Part shown: piece by piece, positions 1 through 8,669 of the stretch
Layout: each line of letters begins with the position of its first letter
How positions within the stretch are numbered: the stretch's first letter is position 1
From: Nocardia arizonensis
Lineage (GTDB): Bacteria; Actinomycetota; Actinomycetes; Mycobacteriales; Mycobacteriaceae
Assembly (NCBI RefSeq): GCF_001310275.1
Contig: NZ_LGYZ01000084.1
Coordinates: forward strand, 119,258 to 183,257
DNA: 64,000 bases
Direction: 5' to 3'
The notes under the pieces: generated by a model
Told to the model about the DNA's origin: nothing
Seen by the model: only the letters and a program-made list of their open reading frames with translations
Databases searched by the model: none
Position numbers and translations under genes: made by a program

Positions 1-806
1 GGCCCGTGCCCGGCCTCGCGGGCCAACTCCGCCACATCGCCGATACCGGGGCCGGGACTCAGGACCGCGTCCGGCGCCGACCCGTCGGCCCGCAACATGT
101 GCACCATCGCGCGCATCTCGCGGAGCGCGCGGGTGGCCTCGGCCTCGATCAAGCGCAGTGCGTCGATGGCCGCGTCGGGTCGTGCCGCCGCCGTCGCCAG
201 ACCCGCCTGCGCCCGGATCGCCATCGCCGACACGTGGTGCGCGACGCTGTCGTGCAGATCGCGGGCCAGCCGTTCGCGTTCGATAAGTTTGACCTGGTCG
301 AGCTCACGCGCCTTGGCTCGCGCCCGGTACCGCAGTGCCACGCCGAGCGTCGTCACCGCGAACAGCACGATCGCTGCGCCCGCGACATCCGCCGCCGCGA
401 GATGCGAAACCGCCATGGAGAAACCGGTGCTGAGAGGCACAATCGCCATTCCGAGCACGATTTCGCGGCCCGACCCCCAGCGGAGCAGCGCGAACGGCAA
501 CAGCAGCATCACCGCCAGGGTGAACAATCCGGACTGCTCACCGCCCGCCAGGACGGTGCCCGCCGCCGAGACGGCGAAGGCGATGGACACCATCGGCAAC
601 GGCCGTGTCCGCCGCCACAACAAGGTCGGCAGGATCGCCAGTGCGACCACGGCCCACAACATCCGATGCGGAAGTTCCGCGCGCACCAGGACTTCCAGCA
701 CCACCAGTGCGGCGCACACCGCGACCAGCGCCCGATCCGGCCACGTCCGGCGCGGCGGATTCGGTGCCCGTGGTTCGTCCCACACCGAGCGCAGAAGCTT
801 ACGCAC
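1..806 (-). CDS. Two-component sensor histidine kinase, NarL-partner type (HisKA_3), C-terminus beyond window
   Basis: Reading the minus strand from a GTG at 806 gives an N-terminal block of about five hydrophobic segments (residues ~20-150). A dimerisation/phosphoacceptor segment follows with ERLARDLHDSVAHHVSAMAI, where the His of LHDSVAHH is the usual HisKA_3 phosphoacceptor region. The frame then runs through the window edge, so the HATPase domain is not visible. The protein is expected in the cytoplasmic membrane, sensing an unknown signal and phosphorylating a LuxR-type response regulator encoded outside the window. The start is chosen because the frame reads VRKLLRSVWDEP just before the first membrane helix; no strong Shine-Dalgarno is visible. 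Confidence 0.85.
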   Translation of the reverse strand, partial: MRKLLRSVWDEPRAPNPPRRTWPDRALVAVCAALVVLEVLVRAELPHRMLWAVVALAILPTLLWRRTRPLPMVSIAFAVSAAGTVLAGGEQSGLFTLAVMLLLPFALLRWGSGREIVLGMAIVPLSTGFSMAVSHLAAADVAGAAIVLFAVTTLGVALRYRARAKARELDQVKLIERERLARDLHDSVAHHVSAMAIRAQAGLATAAARPDAAIDALRLIEAEATRALREMRAMVHMLRADGSAPDAVLSPGPGIGDVAELAREAGHG

Positions 807-959
807 GAGTCGATGCTACGGAAGCGGCGGTGGCCGCCGTGGCCCGCGGTGCAGGTCACGCGTGCGCCGGTGGCGGAATCGGCCGACCCGCCACCGGCGC
901 ACGCGTCGAAGACTACGCCCGCGTGGCTCGTTTCCCGCGAGCTTCGGAACGGCCGTCGT

Positions 960-1280
960 TCACTTGGTCGCCGTCGCGCACGGGCTACGGAATCCCGACA
1001 GCGTGATCAGGTCGCAGACGCCGCTGGTCAGGGCCACGAAGGGGGTGCCCGCCAGCAGGAGCAGCATACCGATGACATCGCCGTGCTGGATGTACCACAC
1101 GGCCGTGTTCGCCGCCGTCGATCCGGTGTCGAGCGCGGACGAGCCGGTTCCCGGTGCGGCTTGCGCCACTCGGGCGGGCGCTGGCGCGGAGTCGATCGGT
1201 TCGGCCGTCGCGCCGGCGGCGGTGACGACGAGTGTCGCCGCCGCGACCGAGCCTGCCACGAGACGAAGGGGTGTACGCAT
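960..1280 (-). CDS. Small exported protein of unknown function (106 aa)
   Basis: The product has a short basic N-terminus (MRTPLRL), a hydrophobic stretch of about 18 residues and an A-x-A-like site (ATAEP), a typical Sec signal peptide. The mature part is Ala/Thr-rich and then has a second hydrophobic segment (residues ~70-90, GMLLLLAGTPFVALTSG) with a single Cys on each side of the C-terminal loop. The ATG at 1280 is preferred over the adjacent ATG at 1283 because AGGAG lies seven bases upstream. I recognise no family. Small alanine-rich exported proteins like this are common in Nocardia and mycobacteria; no function is inferred. Confidence 0.6.
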   Translation of the reverse strand: MRTPLRLVAGSVAAATLVVTAAGATAEPIDSAPAPARVAQAAPGTGSSALDTGSTAANTAVWYIQHGDVIGMLLLLAGTPFVALTSGVCDLITLSGFRSPCATATK

Positions 1281-1587
1281 CATCGCGCTCCTCTGTGAGA
1301 GAATTATCATTAACATAATAACCGCGTGCACTCGATTTTCGGAAGCGTTATGGAAGAAGTTGACGTGTGAGGCAGTGCTTTTGCTCGATGGGCAAGTGGA
1401 CCTCTTCGGTCGCCGCAGAGGACGCAAGTGCGGGTTGTCGGTAACATAAAGGTGCGGGCGGAGGTCGCCGGTCATTCGCAGGCGGGTGCCGTGGTGGCCG
1501 TGTCGATGGGCTCGGGTCGGCGGAGTGCTGTCGCTCATGGGGCATCTAACTCGCATTTCACCCGCAAATGAAACACGCGGATTTAGC
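1281..1587. other. Intergenic interval between divergent transcription units
   Basis: No convincing gene is seen. The notable element is an AT-rich stretch at 1302-1321 (attatcattaacataata) immediately upstream of the small exported protein on the minus strand, in a window otherwise about 70% GC. It probably belongs to that gene's promoter. Its ATGATAAT half resembles metal-regulator (Fur/Zur) operators, but the dyad symmetry is poor and no assignment is made. Confidence 0.5.
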
Positions 1588-1616
1588 TTGACACTCATGT
1601 AAGGCTGAGCTAGCTT
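1588..1616 (+). promoter_or_regulatory. Sigma70-type promoter of the Liv-type transporter operon
   Basis: TTGACA at 1588-1593 is a perfect -35 hexamer, followed after exactly 17 bases by TAGCTT at 1611-1616, a TANNNT -10 element. It lies about 130 bp upstream of the lipoprotein gene and points toward it. It is one of the few consensus promoters in the window. Confidence 0.6.
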
Positions 1617-1747
1617 CTAGTGGCCCAGATCACATGACGATCGGGTCGCCGGAAACGTCGATGATGCGATCCGGTGCGGAAATACGGAGCTCGACGGGGT
1701 GGCCCGGCGCTGATCGCGGGCACGACCGGCCTGGAAAGGCATTCAGA

Positions 1748-3010
1748 ATGGGTATCAGAACCGGCCGAATCGCGGCGGCGGCGTTGGCCGTCGCGTGCGT
1801 GTTTTCCGTCGTCTCGTGCGGTGACGACAGCAGTTCCGACGCGGGCGGCGCGACCGGCGCCACCGCACCGGGTATCAAGGCCAGTGGTGAGCCGATCAAG
1901 GTCGGCCTGTTCAATCCGTCCAAGGGTCCGGCGACCCAAGCGGGCGTGACCACCGGCAAGAACGCGGCCGTCGACTACATCAACAATCAGATGGGCGGCA
2001 TCAAGGGCCGTCCGATCGACGTCGTCGACTGCGGTATCGACAACACCTCGCCCGAGTCCACGATCTCCTGCGCCAACCAGTTCGTGCAGGCGGGCGTGGT
2101 GGCGGCGATCGACGGCTACAACGCCGAATCCTCGGCCGCCATGCCGATTCTGACCTCCGCCGGTATTCCGATGGTCGGCCAGATCCCGTTCAACACCGCG
2201 ACCGCCGCCGTCGTGGAGAACCGCGTGTACTTCGGACCGCCGCCCGCCGCCTTCCTCGTCGGCTTCCTCCAGTCGCTCAAGCAGGCGGGCAAGAACTCGT
2301 TGACCCTGGTGAACGCCGATCTGCCCCAGGCGCATCAGGTGTTCGACAACCTGCTCACCCCGCTGGGCAAGCAGCTCGGCATCGATGTCAAGAGCGCGTA
2401 CTACCCGGCCGCGGGACCGAACTTCACCGCGCTGGCGACCACCATCGCGGACGGTTCCCCCGCCGCGGGCGGTTTGATGACCTCGCCGAACGACAACACC
2501 TGCAACAAGCTCGCCCAGGCGCTGAAGTCCGTGAAGTACTCGGGCACGGTATTCCTCGCCGCGTGCACCGAATTCGTGCAGACCATGGGCGCACAGGCCG
2601 TCGGCGCGCAGGCGTATTCCCCGGTGTGGCTGCCGCCCGCCGTCGACGCCGCACCCGAACCCGCGAAGTCGAATCTGAAGACCACCGAACAGTTCGTCGA
2701 AAAGGCCGGTGGCACAGCCGGTTTCTATGCCTACGGCACCTTCGCCACCTTCGTCGACTTCGCCCAGGGACTGAACTCCGCGGCTCCGGCCGAATTCACC
2801 GGGCCCGCGATCCTCGCCGCGCTCAAGGGACTGACCGACTACCAGAGCTTCCTCGGCCCCAAGCTCACCTGCGGTAAGGCCACCACCCCCAACTGCACCA
2901 CGGACATGCTGCTGTTCGAGGTCACCGGTGACCGCAAGCAGGCGCCGGTCACCGGCGGGTACATCACCCCGAGCCCCGAGGTCCTGAAGTTGATCCCGGG
3001 CGCGGCCTGA
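1748..3010 (+). CDS. Branched-chain amino acid-type ABC transporter substrate-binding lipoprotein
   Basis: This 420-residue lipoprotein has a Sec signal peptide ending in the lipobox VVSC (Cys24), then a DDSSSDAGG linker and a periplasmic-binding-protein fold of the Leu/Ile/Val receptor family (PF13458). It begins IKVGLFNPSKGPATQAGVTT and contains the typical segments NAAVDYINNQMGGI and NAESSAAMPILTSAGIPMVG. It would bind the solute outside the membrane and deliver it to the LivHM permease encoded 79 bp downstream. The ATG at 1748 is chosen over an upstream in-frame ATG (1634) because it directly precedes the signal peptide and has GGAAAGG about nine bases before it. The substrate is unknown: members of this family take amino acids, amides, urea or aromatic acids. 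Confidence 0.9.
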   Translation: MGIRTGRIAAAALAVACVFSVVSCGDDSSSDAGGATGATAPGIKASGEPIKVGLFNPSKGPATQAGVTTGKNAAVDYINNQMGGIKGRPIDVVDCGIDNTSPESTISCANQFVQAGVVAAIDGYNAESSAAMPILTSAGIPMVGQIPFNTATAAVVENRVYFGPPPAAFLVGFLQSLKQAGKNSLTLVNADLPQAHQVFDNLLTPLGKQLGIDVKSAYYPAAGPNFTALATTIADGSPAAGGLMTSPNDNTCNKLAQALKSVKYSGTVFLAACTEFVQTMGAQAVGAQAYSPVWLPPAVDAAPEPAKSNLKTTEQFVEKAGGTAGFYAYGTFATFVDFAQGLNSAAPAEFTGPAILAALKGLTDYQSFLGPKLTCGKATTPNCTTDMLLFEVTGDRKQAPVTGGYITPSPEVLKLIPGAA

Positions 3011-3089
3011 CCGACAAGTCCCGCGGTGGGCAGGTTCGGCGCGACGAGCCGCCTGCCCATCGTTCGACTATCGAAGAGAAATCGGGCAT

Positions 3090-5099
3090 ATGGGCCAGTT
3101 CCTGCAATTCGTCTTCCTTGGTCTGTCGACCGGCGCCGTCTACGCCGTCCTGGCCTCCTCGCTGGTTGGGGTGCACGCCGCCACGGGAATCATCAACTTC
3201 GCGCAGGGCGCGTTCGCGCTGTGGGCCGTCTACGTCGTGGCGGCGCTGCGCACCGACGGGACCTTCGTCCTGCCGATCGGCGACATCCCCCTCGGCAGCG
3301 CGGCCCATCCGACACCGATGGCCGCCGCGATCGGGCTGGGAGTCGGCTCGGCGGCGGCGTGGGCGCTGCTGGCGCATGTGGCGGTGTTCCGTCCGCTGCG
3401 GCACGCGCCGGTACTGGCGCAGGTGGTCGCCTCGGTCGGGCTCATGCTGTTCATCCAGGCACTTGTCGGCCTGCGCTTCGACACCGAAAATCTCTTCGCC
3501 ACACCGATTCTGCCGGAGAACACGGTGACGGTGGCCGGCGCCGTGGTCAATGTCTCCGACCTGATCCTGGCCGGGGTCGCCATCGCCGTGGCCATAGGTT
3601 CGAAGGCGTACTTCACGCTCACCACGGCGGGCATCGCGACCCGCGCGGGCTCGGAGGACGAACTGGCCGCACGCCTGACCGGCTATTCGCCCGACCGGCT
3701 CGCCGCGATCGTCTGGACGCTCACCGGCGCCGCGTGCGGTCTCATCGGCGTGCTCGCCGCGTTCACCATCGGACTCAACGAGACCAGTTACACCTTCTAC
3801 GTGATCCCGGCACTGGCCGCGGCGCTGGTCGGCCGCCTGTCGTCGTTCGCCGTGGCCTGCGCGGCCGGGCTGGTGCTCGGGTCGTTCCAGGCGGTGCTGC
3901 TGTGGGTCGACACCAAGGACTTCTGGCCGAACTGGGCACAGGCCGGACTCGGCGACGCGGTGCCGTTCGTCATCGTCGTCATCGCGCTGTTCTTGCTCGG
4001 CGGCCGGATTCCGGCGCGCGGATCGCTCGGCGCGGTGCAGATGCCCGCCGTGCGCATCCCGCGGTTGCGTGTCGTGCCGACGCTCGCGGTGATCGCGGTC
4101 GCGGTCGTCGCGATCGTCGCGACCACGGGTACCTGGCGCTACGGCGTCGTCACCTCGATCATCTTGTCGCTGATCGCGCTGTCGCTGGTGCTGCTCACCG
4201 GGTATCTGGGCCAGATCTCCCTGGCCAGTATGGCTTTCGCGGGTACGGCGGGATTCGCGCTGTCGAAACTGGCCGACGGGTGGCACATACCGTTCCCGCT
4301 TGGCATGATCCTCGCAGCCGCGGCCGCCACCGCCCTCGGCATCCTGGTCGGCGTGCCCGCGCTGCGCATTCGCGGCGCGCAACTGGCGGTGGTGACCCTG
4401 GCCGCCGCGCTGGCGATCCAGAGCTTCGTGTTCAACAATCCGTCGCTGACCCCCGCGCGGGGCAACCTCATCTCCGACCCCACCCTGTTCGGTGTCGACC
4501 TTGGCGTCCGCGACGGCACCGACCTCGTCACCCTGCGCTTCGCGCTGATGGTCCTGGTGGTGGTGGCACTGTGCACGCTGGCGGTGATGCGGATAATGGC
4601 CGGCTCGACCGGTCGGGCGTTGCTGGCGGTGCGATCCAACGAGCGCGCCGCGGCATCGGTCGGAATCGACGTCGCCGCGACGAAACTGCTCGGCTTCGCC
4701 GTCTCGGCCTTCCTCGCGGGCATCGGGGGCTGCCTCATCGGCTACAGCCGGGGTCAGCTGTCGGCGGGGTCGTTCACGGTGGTGATCGGGCTGACGGTCC
4801 TGGCGATGACCTACGTCGGCGGCATCACCTCGGTCACGGGCGCCTTCATCGCCGGCACCGCGGGCCCGCTCGGCGTGGGCTACGTCTTCCTCAACCAGAC
4901 CCTCGAACTCGGTGAATACTACGACCTCATCGCCGCGGGAGTACTGCTGCTCATGGCTGTGCTGAATCCGGTCGGCATCGCGGGGGCGATCGCGTCGACG
5001 CTCGAACGCCTCACCGCGGTGCGAGCGCGTCGCGCTGGCCGCACGGTCGCGGACGAGCACGCCTCGGACACCGGAAAGGAAGCGCCGGTTCATGTCTGA
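3090..5099 (+). CDS. Fused LivH-LivM type ABC transporter permease (669 aa)
   Basis: One polypeptide carries both permease halves normally encoded as LivH and LivM. Residues ~1-300 are LivH-like (GLSTGAVYAVLASSLVGVHA, GIINFAQGAFALWAVYVVAA). A short linker at ~305-330 is followed by a LivM-like half at ~330-640 (GYLGQISLASMAFAGTAGFA, LLAVRSNERAAASVGIDV, and the EAA-like coupling helix region). About 16-18 transmembrane helices are expected, giving a complete channel from one chain. It sits between the receptor and LivG genes, and its last 8 nt overlap the LivG start, implying translational coupling. Fused LivHM permeases are known in actinobacteria, so the fusion is probably genuine. Confidence 0.9.
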   Translation: MGQFLQFVFLGLSTGAVYAVLASSLVGVHAATGIINFAQGAFALWAVYVVAALRTDGTFVLPIGDIPLGSAAHPTPMAAAIGLGVGSAAAWALLAHVAVFRPLRHAPVLAQVVASVGLMLFIQALVGLRFDTENLFATPILPENTVTVAGAVVNVSDLILAGVAIAVAIGSKAYFTLTTAGIATRAGSEDELAARLTGYSPDRLAAIVWTLTGAACGLIGVLAAFTIGLNETSYTFYVIPALAAALVGRLSSFAVACAAGLVLGSFQAVLLWVDTKDFWPNWAQAGLGDAVPFVIVVIALFLLGGRIPARGSLGAVQMPAVRIPRLRVVPTLAVIAVAVVAIVATTGTWRYGVVTSIILSLIALSLVLLTGYLGQISLASMAFAGTAGFALSKLADGWHIPFPLGMILAAAAATALGILVGVPALRIRGAQLAVVTLAAALAIQSFVFNNPSLTPARGNLISDPTLFGVDLGVRDGTDLVTLRFALMVLVVVALCTLAVMRIMAGSTGRALLAVRSNERAAASVGIDVAATKLLGFAVSAFLAGIGGCLIGYSRGQLSAGSFTVVIGLTVLAMTYVGGITSVTGAFIAGTAGPLGVGYVFLNQTLELGEYYDLIAAGVLLLMAVLNPVGIAGAIASTLERLTAVRARRAGRTVADEHASDTGKEAPVHV

Positions 5100-5916
5100 C
5101 AACAACGGGCCCGCATTGCGCACGCACGGCCTGTCGGTGCGATACGGCGGCGTCGTCGCCAACAGCGAGATCGATATCACCGTCGAGTCAGGGGAGATCG
5201 TCGGCCTGATCGGACCCAATGGCGCGGGCAAGACGACCTTCGTGGACGCGGTCACCGGATTCACCAGGTCCACCGGCGGGGTCACCCTCGGCGGTGTGGC
5301 ACTCGACCGGCTCGGCCCGCATCGCCGCCGCCGCGCCGGACTCGCCCGAACCTGGCAGGCGGGGGAGTTGTTCGGCGATCTCACCGTCGCGCAGAACCTC
5401 GCTGTCGCCGTGCAGCCCACCGGCCTGCGCTCGATCTTCGGCGATATCGTCAAGGGATCCGCCCCGCCCGGTGAAACCATCGACGCGGCACTGGAATTGG
5501 TGGGCGTACCGGGTGTCGCCGACCAGCGGCCCGGCGAGTTGACCCTCGGCAGACAGAAATTGGTCGGCGTGGCACGCGCGCTCGTCGGCGGCACCAAGGT
5601 GGTACTGCTGGACGAACCCGCCGCCGGACTCGACACACACGAGAGCCGCGAATTCGGGTCGCATCTGCGTCGGATCGCGGCCTCGGGCATCGGCGTGCTG
5701 CTCATCGACCACGACATGTCGCTGGTGCTCGACATCTGTCGTCGGCTCTACGTCCTGGACTTCGGGGTCGTCATCGCCGCGGGTGAACCCGAGGTGATCC
5801 GCGAGGACCCACGGGTGATCGCCGCCTATCTCGGCACCACCGGCACCACCGGCACCACCGGCACCGGCGGCACCGACCCGGCACCGGCCGCCCGACCCGC
5901 AGGAGAGACCGTATGA
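5092..5916 (+). CDS. ABC transporter ATP-binding protein, LivG type
   Basis: The protein is 274 residues with Walker A GPNGAGKTT at ~42-50, Walker B VVLLDEPAAG and an H-loop LLIDHDMS, followed by the LivG-type C-terminal extension (VIREDPRVIAAYLG). The signature is divergent: LTLGRQKLVGVARAL where LSGGQ-type sequences are usual, though LivG proteins often vary here. The C-terminus ends in a tandem Gly-Thr-Thr tract (5829-5875) plus a Pro/Ala tail, a low-complexity addition not needed for catalysis. Overlaps of 8 nt with the permease and 4 nt (ATGA) with LivF place it firmly in the operon. It pairs with LivF to power import. Confidence 0.9.
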   Translation: MSDNNGPALRTHGLSVRYGGVVANSEIDITVESGEIVGLIGPNGAGKTTFVDAVTGFTRSTGGVTLGGVALDRLGPHRRRRAGLARTWQAGELFGDLTVAQNLAVAVQPTGLRSIFGDIVKGSAPPGETIDAALELVGVPGVADQRPGELTLGRQKLVGVARALVGGTKVVLLDEPAAGLDTHESREFGSHLRRIAASGIGVLLIDHDMSLVLDICRRLYVLDFGVVIAAGEPEVIREDPRVIAAYLGTTGTTGTTGTGGTDPAPAARPAGETV

Positions 5917-6677
5917 CAAGTCCGGCGACATCCGAATCACCGGCGCGCGAGGCGAATCCGGCTCTCAGCATCGAGGGGATGACCGTCGGCTACGGCGGCG
6001 TCCCCGCGGTGCGCGATCTGGATATCCGCGTGCGACCGGGCGAGATCCTCGCGCTGCTCGGACCGAACGGTGCGGGCAAGACCACGACACTGCTGGCCTC
6101 GGTCGGCGCGCTGCCGCTGCTGGCGGGCCGGATCACCGCACTCGGCGCGCCACTGGACAGCCGCGTCGAGCGCAATGCGCGCCGCGGCGTCGTTCTGGTC
6201 CCCGACAGCCGCGGGGTGTTCCATCGCCTGTCGGTCGACGACAATCTGCGCCTGGCGCGCCGCAGGAACGGCCCGTCCGTCGAGGACGTCTTCGACTACT
6301 TCCCCAAACTCGCCACGATGCGCTCGCGCGGCTGCGGCACGCTCTCCGGCGGCGAACAACAGATGCTCGCACTGGCGAAAGCACTGTTGTGCCAACCGAA
6401 GATCCTGCTCATCGACGAACTCAGTCTCGGCCTGTCACCGATCGCGGTGGAGGATCTGCTGCCGCGGCTGCGCACGATCGCCGACGACCGGCACATGGCC
6501 GTGCTGCTGGTGGAACAACATATCGAGCTCGCGTTGTCGATCGCCGATTCGGCGGTCGTGCTGCACCACGGCAGGGTCGCGCTGACCGGCTCGGCGTCGG
6601 AGCTGCGCGCCCGCCGCGATATGGTCGAGGCGGCGTATTTCGGTAACCTCGAGGAGTCCGTGTCCGACCGGAGGTGA
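5913..6677 (+). CDS. ABC transporter ATP-binding protein, LivF type
   Basis: The 254-residue ATPase has Walker A GPNGAGKTT (~50-58), the canonical signature LSGGEQQMLALAKAL (~146-160), Walker B ILLIDELSLGLSP and H-loop VLLVEQHIELAL. This is the classic LivF arrangement. It starts with an ATGA overlap with LivG and ends where a GTG (6674) overlaps its stop, so the operon probably continues into the TetR gene. With LivG it forms the nucleotide-binding dimer of the importer. Confidence 0.9.
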   Translation: MTSPATSESPAREANPALSIEGMTVGYGGVPAVRDLDIRVRPGEILALLGPNGAGKTTTLLASVGALPLLAGRITALGAPLDSRVERNARRGVVLVPDSRGVFHRLSVDDNLRLARRRNGPSVEDVFDYFPKLATMRSRGCGTLSGGEQQMLALAKALLCQPKILLIDELSLGLSPIAVEDLLPRLRTIADDRHMAVLLVEQHIELALSIADSAVVLHHGRVALTGSASELRARRDMVEAAYFGNLEESVSDRR

Positions 6678-6727
6678 AACGACGCCGACCGCATGTGCGA
6701 CAGCGTCGAGGCAACGAGGGAGGGAGC

Positions 6728-7396
6728 GTGACCGACACCCGGCCCGCGGGCCGTCGGAAGCCCGCGTCCACCCGCCGCAGCACCCGCAACCGTCCCACCG
6801 ACACCGAATTGCTGGACGCCGCCTGCGCGGTGATGGCCGAAGTGGGCGTCGACCGGGCCACCATGGACACCATCGCCCAGCGTGCCGACACCTCCAGGGT
6901 GACCCTCTACGCCCATTTCGGCTCCCGCGACGCCCTCGTGGACGCCGTCATCGACCGTGAACTCGACGCCCTCACCACCTGGATGTTCGAGATATACGAC
7001 AGAGGCGAGACGATGCAGTACGGCGAGCGCGCCCGGTACTCGGTCGAATCGCTGTTCGTCTACGCCCGCCGCAATCCGCAGGGATTCCGTGTCCTGCTCG
7101 ACAACCGGTACGCCGACACGCACCCGGGTCGCCAACTGTCGGCCGCCCTCGAACCGCGCATCGCCGACCGCCTGCGCGCCAACTACGCCGAACAGGGCAC
7201 CCCCATCCACGGCGGCGCCGACACCCTCGCCACCATGCTCCTCGGTATCAGCCTCGACATCGCCTACCGCGCCGTCATCGTCGCGGGCGCCGGTATCGAC
7301 GCCGCCAGCGACCTGGCCGTCACCGCCACCCTGGCCGTTCTGCGAGCGGTGCGGCCCGAACAACTGCGCGCCATAGACGCCTCCCGATCGCCATAG
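6728..7396 (+). CDS. TetR-family transcriptional regulator
   Basis: This 222-residue repressor has an N-terminal TetR helix-turn-helix (residues ~20-70; DTIAQRADTSRVTLYAHFGS) after a basic, serine/arginine-rich arm. The C-terminal ligand domain (RYSVESLFVYARRNPQGFRV onward) resembles TetR_C families of no fixed ligand. A GTG at 6728 preceded by GAGGGAGGGAG is preferred. A GTG at 6674 overlapping the livF stop is possible but has almost no spacer after its GGAG. Position as the last gene of the transporter operon suggests it senses the imported solute or a catabolite and autoregulates; this is inference. Confidence 0.85.
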   Translation: MTDTRPAGRRKPASTRRSTRNRPTDTELLDAACAVMAEVGVDRATMDTIAQRADTSRVTLYAHFGSRDALVDAVIDRELDALTTWMFEIYDRGETMQYGERARYSVESLFVYARRNPQGFRVLLDNRYADTHPGRQLSAALEPRIADRLRANYAEQGTPIHGGADTLATMLLGISLDIAYRAVIVAGAGIDAASDLAVTATLAVLRAVRPEQLRAIDASRSP

Positions 7397-7460
7397 TCCG
7401 GGTCGCGCGGGCGGCGATCGGATCGGCTCTCGATTCGGTGCCGGAGAAGAATTCGGTGAT

Positions 7461-8387
7461 TCAGACGCGACGGGCGGCGTTCCAGTCGCGGTCGAACTGC
7501 CGCAGTGCCGACTCCAGATAGACGGGCTCGATGGTGAATCCGCCTTGGGCGTCGTCACGCTGGACATTCATGTATGCCCAGACCCCTTCGGCGGTGATAC
7601 CTCCGCGGTGGCGCTCACGCAGGATCGGCTCGCGCTGTTCCACCAGTGCCAGATCGAGATCGAGGATGCAGACCGCGCACACCAGTTCCTGTCGAATATG
7701 CCTGAACTGAATGTTCTCTCGTACGATCTCCTTGGGCACTCCTGCCCGCTCGATCAACTCCCGCAGTCGATCGACCTGCGGGCTCAGCCTGTCTATTTCA
7801 CCGTAGAGCAGATACTCGTACGTCCGTCCCTGATTGAGGTTGCTCACGACCACCTCGAAGAACGGGCCGGGTTCACCGTCGCTGATATCGGACTGAAAGA
7901 TCCGGGTCATCACTCTGACGCGGCGGGTGCACGTCTCCATCCCGATGGCCTCGGCATTGGTCACGAAGCCGACCGGGGCCGAATAGTCGCCGAGTTCGGC
8001 CAGCTTGCGGGCCGTGGAGTCGATCTCGTTCTGTAGCGTCCGCGCGATGCGGGAGAACATGTCGAGATGGCGGCCGCTGAGGTCGCTGGCCTCGGCGATG
8101 GCCAATCGGATCTGGGCTTTCATCAGCGTCGACTCGTCGCCGATCACCGCGTCGGGACGTTCGCCGAAGATGAGATAGTCCATGCTCACGTCGAAGAACT
8201 GCGCGATGCCGATCAGTGCGTCGAAACTCGGTTTCGCTCGACCGTGCAGATAGTGCGACACCGTCGCCTCGTTGACGTGAAGCGCGCGCGCCAACTTTTT
8301 TCTACTACTCGATACCGTGGGTGATTCGATAAGCGAGCGCAGGGTTGCGGGAAACGCAACGGGCCGTGGCTCTTGCGTCAAGATCAT
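7461..8387 (-). CDS. XRE-family transcriptional regulator with large C-terminal domain
   Basis: The 308-residue protein has an N-terminal XRE helix-turn-helix (residues ~15-75; KKLARALHVNEATVSHYLHG followed by RAKPSFDALIGIAQFFDVSM). A 230-residue C-terminal domain of unrecognised type shows no transmembrane segment. It is divergent from the aminotransferase gene, with an AT-rich intergenic region holding a perfect 14-bp palindrome, so it probably controls that gene and itself. The start is uncertain: ATG 8387 has GGAGG only two bases upstream, while GTG 8399 and a TTG just downstream are alternatives; the difference is at most a few residues. Confidence 0.8.
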   Translation of the reverse strand: MILTQEPRPVAFPATLRSLIESPTVSSSRKKLARALHVNEATVSHYLHGRAKPSFDALIGIAQFFDVSMDYLIFGERPDAVIGDESTLMKAQIRLAIAEASDLSGRHLDMFSRIARTLQNEIDSTARKLAELGDYSAPVGFVTNAEAIGMETCTRRVRVMTRIFQSDISDGEPGPFFEVVVSNLNQGRTYEYLLYGEIDRLSPQVDRLRELIERAGVPKEIVRENIQFRHIRQELVCAVCILDLDLALVEQREPILRERHRGGITAEGVWAYMNVQRDDAQGGFTIEPVYLESALRQFDRDWNAARRV

Positions 8388-8439
8388 TACCTCCACCACA
8401 GGATGTCGGCCCCGGTCCCCCGACCGACAATATTCACAA

Positions 8440-8453
8440 TATAGAGCTCTATA
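8440..8453. promoter_or_regulatory. Perfect 14-bp palindrome, candidate operator of the divergent XRE/aminotransferase promoters
   Basis: TATAGAGCTCTATA is a perfect dyad in an unusually AT-rich island (8429-8455), 53 bp from the XRE start and about 217 bp from the aminotransferase start. Its position between divergent genes, one a DNA-binding regulator, suggests an operator overlapping a promoter. The assignment to this XRE protein is inference. Confidence 0.5.
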
Positions 8454-8669
8454 ACGCTACGACGCGTCGAGCTTGCCACGGCCGAGCGCTCGCCGCTACC
8501 GTGAAGTCAGGCAATGGGAGTGCACACCGTGGTTGGAAGTGAGGAGTATTCCATACACGGCGGAAACGAGGTAGTGGGCGCTATCCGTGCGCCACATTGT
8601 TGATCATCATCGACCGATATCCACATGCAGCTGGCTGTACTGCCATGCTCGAAAACAAGGAATACGACC

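Noticed and set aside
1302..1321. AT-rich element before the small exported protein as a second Zur/Fur box
   Set aside because: Only one half resembles ATGATAAT; dyad symmetry is weak, unlike the box at 32016-32036.
6..1449. Plus-strand open frames of 430-450 codons across the left edge
   Set aside because: They overlap the histidine kinase in antisense and are Arg/His-rich shadows; the minus-strand kinase motifs are clear.
2964..5735. 923-codon minus-strand open frame opposite the Liv-type permease and ATPase genes
   Set aside because: Low-complexity Arg/His/Gln-rich translation with no similarity to any family; the opposite strand carries clear transporter genes.
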